From Malurus cyaneus samueli (Eukaryota; Chordata; Aves; Passeriformes; Maluridae): a stretch of 64,000 bases of DNA. This document shows, piece by piece, positions 51,701-63,700 of the stretch; the first letter of the stretch is position 1; the number at the start of each line of letters is the position of its first letter. The stretch is taken from NCBI GenBank assembly GCA_009741485.1, contig CM019236.1, forward strand, positions 61,925,100 through 61,989,099, given 5' to 3'. Under the pieces are notes generated by a model. The model made no database searches. It was given only the letters and a program-made list of their open reading frames with translations, and had not been told where the DNA came from. Position numbers and translations under genes: made by a program.

Positions 51701-54700
51701 AATAATTTACTAAGACATAAAAATCCAAAGAAATACATCTCAACACGGAAAGGTAGTGGAATTTTGAGATGAGGGTGCTTTCAGTTTAATCAACCACACT
51801 TCCTCATCCACACTATACCCAGCATGAATCCGTACAATTGTTTCAAATTAAAGAAAATCACACCAGTGAACATGATTTTTGTTACAGTTTTCTATATGCT
51901 TGACTTTAAAACTAGATTGAACTTTTTTCCAAGCTATTTACCAGAGGCTCTAAGCTGGCCAAGCAACTGTGTTCTCATTCCTACGATGATTTCCATTGTG
52001 GCCTGGGATAGGAAGTTCTTTTCACAGAAGGCTCTCTCCCAGCCATCACTGCGTGCCTTCTGCCATGCCTGAAAAGGTTTTTTACATTTGCCTATTAATT
52101 TGATTAGCTACCTTTTTTTTTTTTTTTTTTTAAATACATTTAAGTCAATAAAATGAGCGGAAAACCACTCAGATTCTTTTCTGTCTAAGAATTAGATTCT
52201 CCTTACCCACTCATTGCAGCGAACATTATATGAAGTTACAATCATTAAGTTAACGGAGATCATTACATGAAGATCATGATTTGAAGTTATCAGTGTAGTA
52301 GAATATAAAGAGGCACATTGTTGGAACATTTAGAATTCTGTAAGGTTTGAAAATACCAACAAAAGCTATCACAAAAAGTGTTCCCTCACAAATTTGTGAG
52401 TCCAATACACAGGAAAGCCACTAGCCAAAATTAAGTCTTCTCCAAGGACTCAATCACAATCCACCATTCTACACCAACTGGACTGGTACTTTATTTGCCT
52501 TGATGGGTGATCTACTGTCATTAGTACTCTCTGAAATGAAACACTACCTGGAAAGCCCTGAGCAGGGCCATGTGGTCACTGAATGTCCCTGCAGCAAAAC
52601 GCTTCCTGCACAGCATGGCTGCACGCTTTTGGGAGGCCAGCATAGGCAGCACAAAAGGGTCTTGGCAGGCAAGAGCACAGGCAATGGTCAGAACAGGGTC
52701 CAGGCACTTCAGAACAACAGCATACAACACCATTTTACCGAGGTGTGGCTCTACAGGTAATTCAGTGAGGTGATAACCAAGCTCAGTGAGATCTTCCCAA
52801 GGGTCCATGGCATCTATGGTCTGTTTATAAAAAAACCCAACCAAACAAACAAAGGAGAGGGGGACAGGGATGGTGGACAAAATTTACAGTTAAAGCAGAA
52901 AGGATGTGAATACTGGACATTGAGCAGACTTGTTCCCAAACACTAAAAAAGCCAGTCAAACTATTAACAGTTTGAGAAAAGATTTTGAAGCACTCGCACC
53001 CCTTAATATGGAAAAACACATCCCCCGACACAAAATGAAAACAGACCATAAACAAAAATTCAAAACATCCTGAAGTAACTAAAACCAGTTTCAGTACAAA
53101 CAGAAGTCAGAAAGATAGGCTGCCACACCACAAATATGGAATCAAACACAGTTTCCTTCTAAATCTGTTCCTTTACTCACCTTAAGCATGTGCACAGCAT
53201 TTCTCACAATTACAGTAGGTGGAGGATCAGGAGCTTTCATAAGGAAGTCCACAATTGGACAATTCATTGGAGCCAGAAGCTTTGTGTATAAACAAATCTC
53301 CTGCAAGTTAAAAGGCAGAGTTACTGAAATTTGGAAACAAATCCCAAACACATGATTTTTTTACAATTTTACAATTAAAAAAAAATTAATTATATGATTT
53401 GGTGACATTGCATTTGTTAAATTATAATTTCTAACTGAACATGTACCTGAAGTGGCATTTTTAGAAGTTCTGGAGACTGAAATTCCAGCATATTCTGAAA
53501 TCGGAGCCTGCTGAAGAGATGAAAACAGACTCCAGGCTGACAGCGCCCAGCCCTTGAAAATAAAATATGGGAAGTTGTGAAAATTATGATTTCTTCATTA
53601 AAACAAAACAAACCGACCAAAACCCAACATACTAACACAGAAACTTAGAATGGGAAAGTAGAAGCAGCTCTATGAAAAAAGGTGCTGCGGTGCTGCGAAG
53701 AGCAAGTCACACAGAAAGTCAGTTTTCTAACTGCAGTTATTTTTGATACTATGCAAACTTTTTATTGTAATTTTAACCCAACCCACTGAGAAATCTGGAG
53801 AAATAAAAACAAGGCTTATCTAAGTAAAATGCTGTGGGTTTTTTGCTAACCTAAGATCAATCTAAATTTCAACAGTCCTTTTGTTATAAGGAATGTAAGT
53901 TGCAAACTCATCTCTCCCCTTCACATTCCCCAAACAGAAGTTACCCTTGGAGAGAAAGGTAGAATGAAGATTAAATAACTTGTGAATGAAGGGACAGAGA
54001 CGGCAAATCCTCAGACTCATGCACAAATACTTGTAGCTGAAGGCCAATATGAATGATTAATAAACTTCTCAGCCCTCACCCACAGTGTTGGCAAGAATAT
54101 GATCACGGCCTGTTAAGTCATGGATAGTTTGGAGAAAGTGAAGTAGGCAGTCCTTTGCCCACAGATGAGGTGTGAAAACAACCTGTCAGACACTGTGGCT
54201 GCTGGTGCTACATACGAGAAAGAGGAAGGAGAACAAATGAATGGGGGAAAAACAAGCTAGACCTTTGGGAAATGCCTGATCATCACTTTTCTACAGCTTG
54301 GGAAATAACCAAGGAAATACACGCTGACACTTATTCATCTGCAGAGAACGAGTGGCTATTGTACAACACGGCAACTGACTAGGCTAGAAACTATTATTAT
54401 ATTGTGTGCTTTATTCTTAACATATAGGACGGTGGATATCTGAAAAATAAAAACCAGTATGAGGCATTTATTACCTGCCTTTTCTCTGGATAGCACTGGC
54501 TTTTGAAATCCACCCCATTTTTAGCATTGTAACACGAGTCAGTGCATCAAAAGACTTCTGTAAAAACAAAGAAAGAAACTGACCTAGGACTGAATAGGGT
54601 ACATGAAATAAAAGTTATTGGTTATTTAGATTACCAACAAAGGTTTTCTAAAAAAAGTACAAAATAGTAGTCTATACAGCAGTTTCTGGCACAAAGGTTT

Positions 54701-57700
54701 TCTCATTTTCAAGTGAATTTGCGATGTTATCTCCTTTGCAGTGTCTTTATGCTACACAGTTTTCCAAATTAAAGTTTTCTAATCAACAAGTAATTGCAAG
54801 TCAGTATAAGATATGGCCTGTGTTCTGAGGTATCACAAAGCAAGCAAAAACACATTATTGCACCGAATAAAGTTTTCCTTTTTATCTCACTTGGAAACTA
54901 CCTCATTTTCCTAGATTTGATGTAAAATTACCCAAAAGATTGTATTACGTGGACTTCAGAAACTTGGTGCACATATCTCCTTTGAAATCTAATTTCATTT
55001 TCAAAGCCATACATAGGTCTTAAATTGCCTCGTTATGTTATCACACTTTTTCTGAACAAGTAATCTAGGAATTCCACACACCAATAAAAATGCTTAAAAA
55101 CTTGAAGGATTATCTTTGGACTTGATACAACAGTAAGACAAAGGGAATTCCTAGTGATCTCTAAGTCTCAGGAAGATGGCAGTCTAAACTGATGACTTGT
55201 TTTAAAAATCAAACAGAAGTATTAAATTTCAGAAAAAAAATATACATCAATACATCAACCAAACGAGTTTTTAAACAGCTAGCTATTTATACTATTTGTC
55301 TTAAAACAAATGGATGCTGAAACTTCTCAGTGAGCTCTGTTGTCTGGCAGGCACTAGCTCTTAGCCTACCATAAAGAAAAAAAAATAGTTCTCCAAAATT
55401 TATGCCTTGTGAGTTTTGGAATTGCACTAAGAATTTTACCTCTCAAAAAAAATTTAAGGCAGTCATACCTCTTTCACCTTGCCTGAGTCAATGACAAATA
55501 CAACATCATTGACTGTTATGCTGGTCTCTGCAATATTAGTTGAAAGAATCTGCAAAGGAGAAAAAAAAAAAACAGATCAATGTAGCATCTGACAAGGTCC
55601 TATGATACTTGCGATTTTGCGGATGCCAGAGGGTGGAGTTTCAAGCACTTTCTTCTGATCCAAAGTCTGCACACTTGAATGAAGCATGAAAACTCGGTAT
55701 CTAATGCAAGAGAAAAAGCACATTTTAAGGATCCTTAAAAGAAGCAATGGAAACCCACAGAAACTAACTGTTTTACCTGTGAACGTTATCAGCAAATCTC
55801 TTGTCGTCAAAAAGAATGCGGTCCCTCAGGCTCACTATCTCATCATATCCAGGAAGAAATATTAAAATTGCTCCTAAAAAAGGAGGTGGGTTTGCAGTGT
55901 TAAATAGAAAATTCAAATACATGTCAGTGCCTTGTAGACCAGCACTTGGAGGGTTTTAATTTTTGGGAATCCACAACAATTCACTGGCTGTGTGGCTGTT
56001 TACCTACCTACATCACAACTATGACAGATGCTGTGGAGTAAGTGCATTATCAGATCCAGATCCACCTTCTCGTCATCAAAACTGTGATGATAAGCTGTCA
56101 GTAGTTCTCTGTCCTCCGTACTAAGATCACTACCACATTTTTGGACCAGGGAACTTTCATCCAGATTTCCAAATCCAAATGAAGCACTGTAACAGAAAAA
56201 TACACAGACTAGAGTCAAGGCTGCCCCCTTCAGGTTTGCATTCAGCTGTCAACTCAAACTTAGATCAAGACCAACATGATTATTCATCTTTTAAGTGTAG
56301 AACAAGAGAATCACAATACTATTATTGTTCACTGATTTAAGTATTAACCCAACAAAGCATTCAACTACAATTTCTAGTGTTAACTTTAGTTTTCTTGAAC
56401 TTACTTGAAACACAACCATAAGTGAATGAAAGTATAAATAAACTTCTCGTTTATCTGTTAAAGGAAAATATTTTAAAGATATGTATTTTCCCAAGATTTC
56501 CCACTAGCAGAAACTACACTATGAGAAATTATAAAATATGAACTTTACAAAACTCTACCTAAACTAAAATTCTAAATTAAAAACCAGTTTTTGAATGGCT
56601 TAGTGTACCTGTTACTTCTATATAGTTTTTTAAATATGTCTATTGTGTATCAACGATGCATAGATAAAAACATGAGATTTGTTTCCAAAATAAGAATGTG
56701 AAAATAGTACATAGTATAGAATAAGCAAGTTGTGCCAACATAAACAATATGACACTGAGTATAAACTTGGTTGTTAAGTAAGTTTGTTTTTGAAATATTC
56801 CTATCTCAAAAAAAAATGTATTGCTATTTATTCCAGATTTTAAAGCATAAAAAACTGAAACCTGTTCTCATGAAAAGAATACAAACCTCAAATTTCCCTT
56901 TACTATGTTATATCACTCCTTCTGCAAAGCAGTTTAAGCTTACCTGTAGGACTCCAACAGATCAACCACCTCTGTCTGTCCAAAGCGCCTAGCCCAGTCC
57001 ACAGCCATCCTGAAAGAGTTGCACAAATATTTTTATTAGGTTTTTTACTTTGAAAGACCAACAGGAATAGCACATTATGTGAGAAGACAATTGACTGTTT
57101 CATCAATTTCTGTATTGTTATCAGTGGTGTTATTGCTGGATCTGCAACTTTCCATTTTAAAGTGCATGAATAGGTGTACAGATATCTGATTTTTAGGTAA
57201 CTACAGTTCTTTACCACAAAAGAATGTCAGTTTTACACTGGAGTATATACAAACATGCACAAGGAAATGAGGAGTGCCATTCCTTTAAAAAGTCCACACC
57301 AATGTACAGAGATCAGACATGCCTGTTTGCAGGATCCTTTATTAGCTCTTTTAAGTCATCCCAAAAAGTCACACCCCAGGCATATTTCATCAAAATGTGG
57401 CAAAATATTGGGCTATTCCATGCCTTTAAGAAGTTACCCTCCTCACAATGCATTTCACTCTTTTATCCTTAATCTGCAATCCTCCCCAAGTTTTTCAAGT
57501 GTTAGTACCATGTATCAGACCCCTCGAATGCTAATTCCTATCCCTCCATGGTAGAATTACTTACTATACTTCCCCGTTTATATGAAGACACACTTCATGA
57601 CCACCAAACTTGGTTTTTTACAGATTCACAAATATTTTTATGATACAAGACATTTAGAAACATAATACAAAGAACTTCTGATACAGGTAGCTCTAAGAAA

Positions 57701-60700
57701 GTAAGAATTGCCAAATATTTTTGCCAATTCAGTCATGCCACTGAAAAATATTAGTGAAAAAACATTTTTGCCAATTCAGTCATGCCACTGAAAAATATTA
57801 TTTTCTCTAACCAGTGTCTTAAATAAGACATATTGAAACCAAGTTTATAGTCCGTAATCAATAGCACATAATTAAGAATTCAATTTAGATTTTTTTTCAG
57901 AAAACAATGCAATTAACATAAATTAGAAATTGTTTAGGCTGGCAAAATCTAGTAATTCTTACTGCAGTCTTGTAAATTAGTAAATTATTAAGATGTTATA
58001 AAATTTTCCTTCTCTCTCCTATACTGACAAATAAGTCAATCTTTTGGGTTTTCTGTTTGTTTTTACCAGCCATTGGATGATTTGCAGTGGATACTTGCTC
58101 CCATACTGATCAGTTGTTCTACTTGACTCAAAAAGCCTCTCCCTGAAGCAATCATTAGTGCAGTCGCACTGGTTTCACTGTGCCTGTAATCAACTGAGAA
58201 GTACAAATAAATCAATAAATAAATCAGCAAACCAAATAAAAACTTCATTATTTTTTTATTTACATGTGGTATGAATGTGGCTTATATGACTTTTAAAATC
58301 CAGGCCAAAGAGAATTTGTTTTCTCACTTCATCCCACCAACTCAGTTCATGTGCATTTAGCACTACTTAGACACACCCTAACATCTGTTAATACATCAAA
58401 ACAAGTGCAACAAAAATAACTAAACAATTCATTAATTCTGCCAGTTCTATTCACTTTTTCCAATAGGCATCAGAATTCAGACTAACAAGGTACAAAACTG
58501 GAGATAAAGTAGCCACAGAAATTCAAGTAATTTTGTTAATGTTTTTTTCTTAGGTAATAAGAAGATACACTTACCACTGACATTTTCAGTTAAAATGAGA
58601 TGGAACACTTGAGCAAAGGAATCAGTATCTTTATGCAACCAGATGTCAGAAAGACAAGAATCCATTTCTTTTACTATCCACGGCTCAAGGCAATTCACAT
58701 CTTTTTCAGTCTGAAGATAGAAACATTATAGAAAGATTAATCTCTTCCAAGAATTGTCTTTTTTCTCATTCATTACCCAGAAAGAATTTGACCATTTGGT
58801 TTTCCCAGTAGCAATCAGAAATCCACCATTCAGATATCAATTAAAGCACTGATGTCTTAAGTAAATACTTACAAAATGACTGTCAAGCATTGTGATCTGA
58901 GGAAAAGTTGTGTACAACCAACATAACTGAAAAGCACACTTCAGCTAGAGTACTTCATCCTAATCTTTAAAATACCTTAATATCCTTTGAGAGACTCTAC
59001 AACAGTATGTTTAGGAAACAGACTTTAAATGGCTATAATACAACACAAATATAAACTTCTCTTCCAACAAAAGGAAAAACTTACCAGTTGATTAAATACT
59101 GTGTCACCACCATCATCCAACAGATTGTACTCTTCATTTGCCCTGGGAACCGATTTTTGTCTCCGAGATTCCAGTTTGTTAGTGTTTTCTTGAGCTGAAC
59201 ACCACTCAGCAAGAGTGTTTTTCTGTTTCTCTTCTAGAATGCAAAGCATTTCCCAAAAAAGTTTTACAGTCAACTTTATTATCCATTGTTTTCCATTTAA
59301 AAATAGTTATAGCAGGTCAAAGTTTTATCTATTCAATCTCTTTTATTTAATATTGAATGCTGCTACCAAGGCAACATAAATAACATGTTTCAGGGTACCC
59401 AAAGTGCACTATTGCAACCAAGTGCTGTAAGAACAAGGTAAAAACCACCATTTTGGTGTTTAACCCCTAGGCCTGCATTATTCCAAATGACTCCTTTCAA
59501 TGGAGTTTTCTAAATCATTATCTTCTACACAATCTCAGTCAATATCTTTCTTCAGAAGTAGAATGCCAAACACAAGTGATACAGCCTCTGCATGTAACAA
59601 CTGTTTTTAATATACAAGAATGAGTAGAAGACAACAGTAACTGAACTTTTTTATCCAGAGTGATCAGAGCTGAGCACTATGACACACATGCAGTTAGGAT
59701 CATATGTTATAGCTTTGAGGTTTGCCTTTTTCTTACATTTTCTTTAAATAATCAATAGGATCATTACTTTCAGTTGCCAGAAAAACTTCTGAAGCAATAT
59801 ATCTACTTAATCAACTGAAAACCAATTATATATAGTTCACAAGTGGTAAGTCTTCTGGGTTACAAATGTATTAGTCTACATATTTATATATAGGTAAAAA
59901 ATACATCCATGTCTGAAGAATACAGTGAAAAATGTTATTAATAAGAACAACTTGTACTTTTTGTGCAAGATATACAAAATCCTGCCTCCTTTAACAGCTG
60001 CACCTTAATTTGCACCCTAAAGCAAAGAGCACCCTACGCTTCTTTCGTTTTCATGTGGGCAGAGCCCCAATTATATGTAACCCAAACCATTAACAAAATT
60101 AGAAAAAACATGACATAATTAGAAAAAAATTCACAATTATCAACTGAAAGCAAAAGAATGCAACCACGGAATCAAAGTGAATTTTTTCTTTAATTGCGTA
60201 AATTGTTTCAATAATGTAAATACATTATTTACATTAATGTAGAGAGCTTAAAGATACTTGATGTCATCTAATCATGTCTCGTTTCAACTCCTGACTTTGG
60301 AATTTTAAGAGAAAATCATCCTGTTAATTGTTCAATGATTCTCATTGCCAACCCTTACAATTGAAAGTCCACCGACCTTGCTGTTTCTCTTTTTTGTACT
60401 TTATCATCTCCTTGTTTGTATACCCAGTGCTTCGCAAAATGTCCTCCAGAAACATCTCTTTAACTTCAAAAGGTCTTCCTTGGACTGAAAGCATTAAAAA
60501 TTCACAAAAAATTACGCATTCCCTAGCTTCACTTAGAGCATTGATTTTTTTAAAAAGTACTTCCACTGGAGTTTATTTTCTTAAAATTATACAAAACAAA
60601 ACATTTCCAAAGTAAAATGCCAGCTACCTTTTTCCTCACTAATCTCTTCAAATATATCAGATGTTACACCAAGAGATATTCATAAGACTGATCGTTATTA

Positions 60701-63700
60701 ACTGCAATTTTCTTTTCATGATTAAAAGAAAACAGTAATTTTCTTTTAAGGTTTACAAACAAGAATTTGTAAGAATTTACAAGAATGTAAGCCTGCCACC
60801 TGGATTAAAAATTTTATTAATTGATAGGCAATTAATACAGATTTGGGCAAGATTCTCCACGGAGACAATGCATCTTTGTAGGGAACTACTTTCTTCATGA
60901 GGAAGTATGTGAGGAGATACATTTAACTCAATGTCCTCAACTAATTCAGGAAAACTGGTGTTTCTTTCCTGAATACTTCTTGACAGAGACATCCCAGTGG
61001 TCTTTACCTCATAGTAACTTACCCTGATTTCTTTTTCAACGTTTCCATTTTCTAGAGCTTACTGCAGTTATTAATAGATGATTTCTGCATGAAGACTTCA
61101 TATCTGAACATTTTGATCTCTTTTCCCTTAAGTTGACTTTAGATCACTCAGGATTTTCCTCCAGAAAGAACAATCTACAGTTCACATAGTTTTGGAAGCT
61201 GTCATAGAGGAAATCTTCCAAAACTGATCACAAACTCTGTACTACAGCAAACCAAACAATAAAATGTTGGTTGCTGTGGTCAGGATTTTGTCAGCCATAT
61301 TGTTGAGGGAGAATCAAACCTTTTTCATTACATTAACAGACAAAAATCAAAAGCTGCTTCTTTTAATTTTCTGGGTTTTTTTTAAAAAAAAAAAAAGGAA
61401 AAAAACCCCATCGTTTCAATTGCTATTGGCCTACTTAATAGACAGTAACAGCACAACCACTGTGGTAAAGTGGAGAGATTACCATCAGAATTTCCAAAAC
61501 AAATACACTGATCTAAAAGAACAGGAAGCTAAAAAAACAGTAAACTGTGAAGACACACAAAGAGATTCTTCCTTGCAAAAAAAAATCAGAGAACATGAAA
61601 TCATGTGTAATTTCCAGATCCTGCCTCCAACATGCTGCAAGCCTTATTTCACTAGGCAGAAATTCAGAAGGAGGAACTAGAAATAAATGCCTCCATCTGT
61701 AAAAAGAACCAAACAAATATTCGCTGAAGTAAATCAATAACTGATCCCACCCATTTCCTAAAACTGTTAATTTTTTTTTTTTTTAAAAGGGCTGAGAGTC
61801 TACCTGATTGTCAAATAAAGCATTTCTCTTAAAAGTTACTTTTCAAAACATGTTACATTTGGACATCATTGTTGCAAAGGGAAGAGGACTGCAAGGTGCC
61901 AGAGGAGGTTGCCCATGTAGGAAACCTGCAAGCCAGGAGGGTGGGAAAAAGAAAGCAAACCCACAAATCTATGTTTTACCTCTTCTAAAGATCAAATTAA
62001 ATTAAAATAGCAATAATGGTAACTGTTCTTTGCATATGAATATAATCTAACTGCAGATAACGGAACATAAACTAACAGAACTTGGATGTCTTTTCTGATT
62101 ATTTACCTAGATGAATAACCAATAATTTCCTTTAAAAGAAAGAATCATGTGATTGAAGAATGAAACCCAATCTGCCTAAACCTATATTTCTGAAGTGAAC
62201 AGGCAAAGTTATCCATGTTTCATCCAGTAACAACCTTTATGAGGCCTGAAGAATTAGAATCTCCTGGAATGTATTCATGTACATCACCCTCACATAGATC
62301 CTAAAGTCCTGTATCATCATGGAGACAGCACTTCAATAACCTTTTCTTACTTGAATTAAACTTGGAGAGGGCCAGGACATACCTGCATTTACAGAACTCC
62401 CAGTAATAAAAACACTTCACTCTGAAGTAGGTGCAAATAGTTAAGAAAACGCGAATACACAAAGAATAAGAATTGCTGTAACTCTCAGGGGATTCATCAA
62501 GTGCCTTTACTCAGAGTAGTTTGCTACAGTTCAATAAGATCTGTGACTCTCAGGGAGGTATAATCAGGTTTAAGAGTTAAGATAAATACTTACTGTGTAT
62601 TACAGGGCAGCTTCCAAAATATCTACTGAAAAGACTTGCATCTAGAGCAGCACTAGAAATAATCAGTTTTAAATTATTCTGGTTTTGCAGCACATCTCTC
62701 AGTTTTATTAGCAAAAAGTCGCTGAACCTATCTCTCTCATGTACTTCATCCTGTTAACAAAAGGTAAAAAAAACAGATAAACAAACATCACAGATTCAAG
62801 ATCATAACTTCTGAAAAGTACAAACTTTTTGTTTTAATAAAATATATGATTTGGTGGCACATTACAGAGGCCTTAGAATGTGTAAGTCTAGTTTAAGTAA
62901 GGGAGGTTTTTTTAAGCTATACATAAGCAAAAAAATATTTCAAGAAGTTTTCATCAGAGCAGAGTGCACTGTAAAGCACAAGCTGTACACACCTTAACTT
63001 CAGAGGCCAAACTGAATGTCTGAAACCTCTCTAACTTAGTATTTGAAGGATACTTACATGAAAATGCCACAAGCCACAAATCCTTCAAATCATAATAAAT
63101 TCTCACTTCACAACTGATGAGCATTTAAAGAAATGCAGGACAACACTTAATCAGAAAAAAAGGACAGATTGCTTAACAAGTCATAAACAAAGCTAAGGCA
63201 CATGATTGATTAATCATCTTTGTCATTCTTCTGTTTTGTTTTGTATTATGAATGAACGAAACAAGGACTCAAATACAAGGCTTGTTGGCTGACATCAATA
63301 AAGTATAGATAATTCCCAAGCTTTTTCAACTTTGATGAACAGGTAGGCACCTAAACTAAGCAAGGTTTTTTGTCTTCAGTAGTGGAATACTTAAATCTTG
63401 CCATAAACATTCTGGTTGCCCTTACTTACAAAATTCTACAATAGGAATATTAATCATAAATGAACACACTTGCATAATGTGCTAACAATTAGTCTGCACA
63501 TTATCTTGAAAATGCTGGGCAGACAAATGGATTGAAAACGTGGTATTGCTAGAACAAATACTTGGTAATACAAATTCTGACACAATCACATTGTACTGCA
63601 TCTATGTAAGTCTCCCTAAGGCTTTTCTGCGGACAGAGGTAGCTCAGAAAAACACTTCAGTCCTCCTCAACTCCTCCCGATTTCACAATTAATTATTAGC

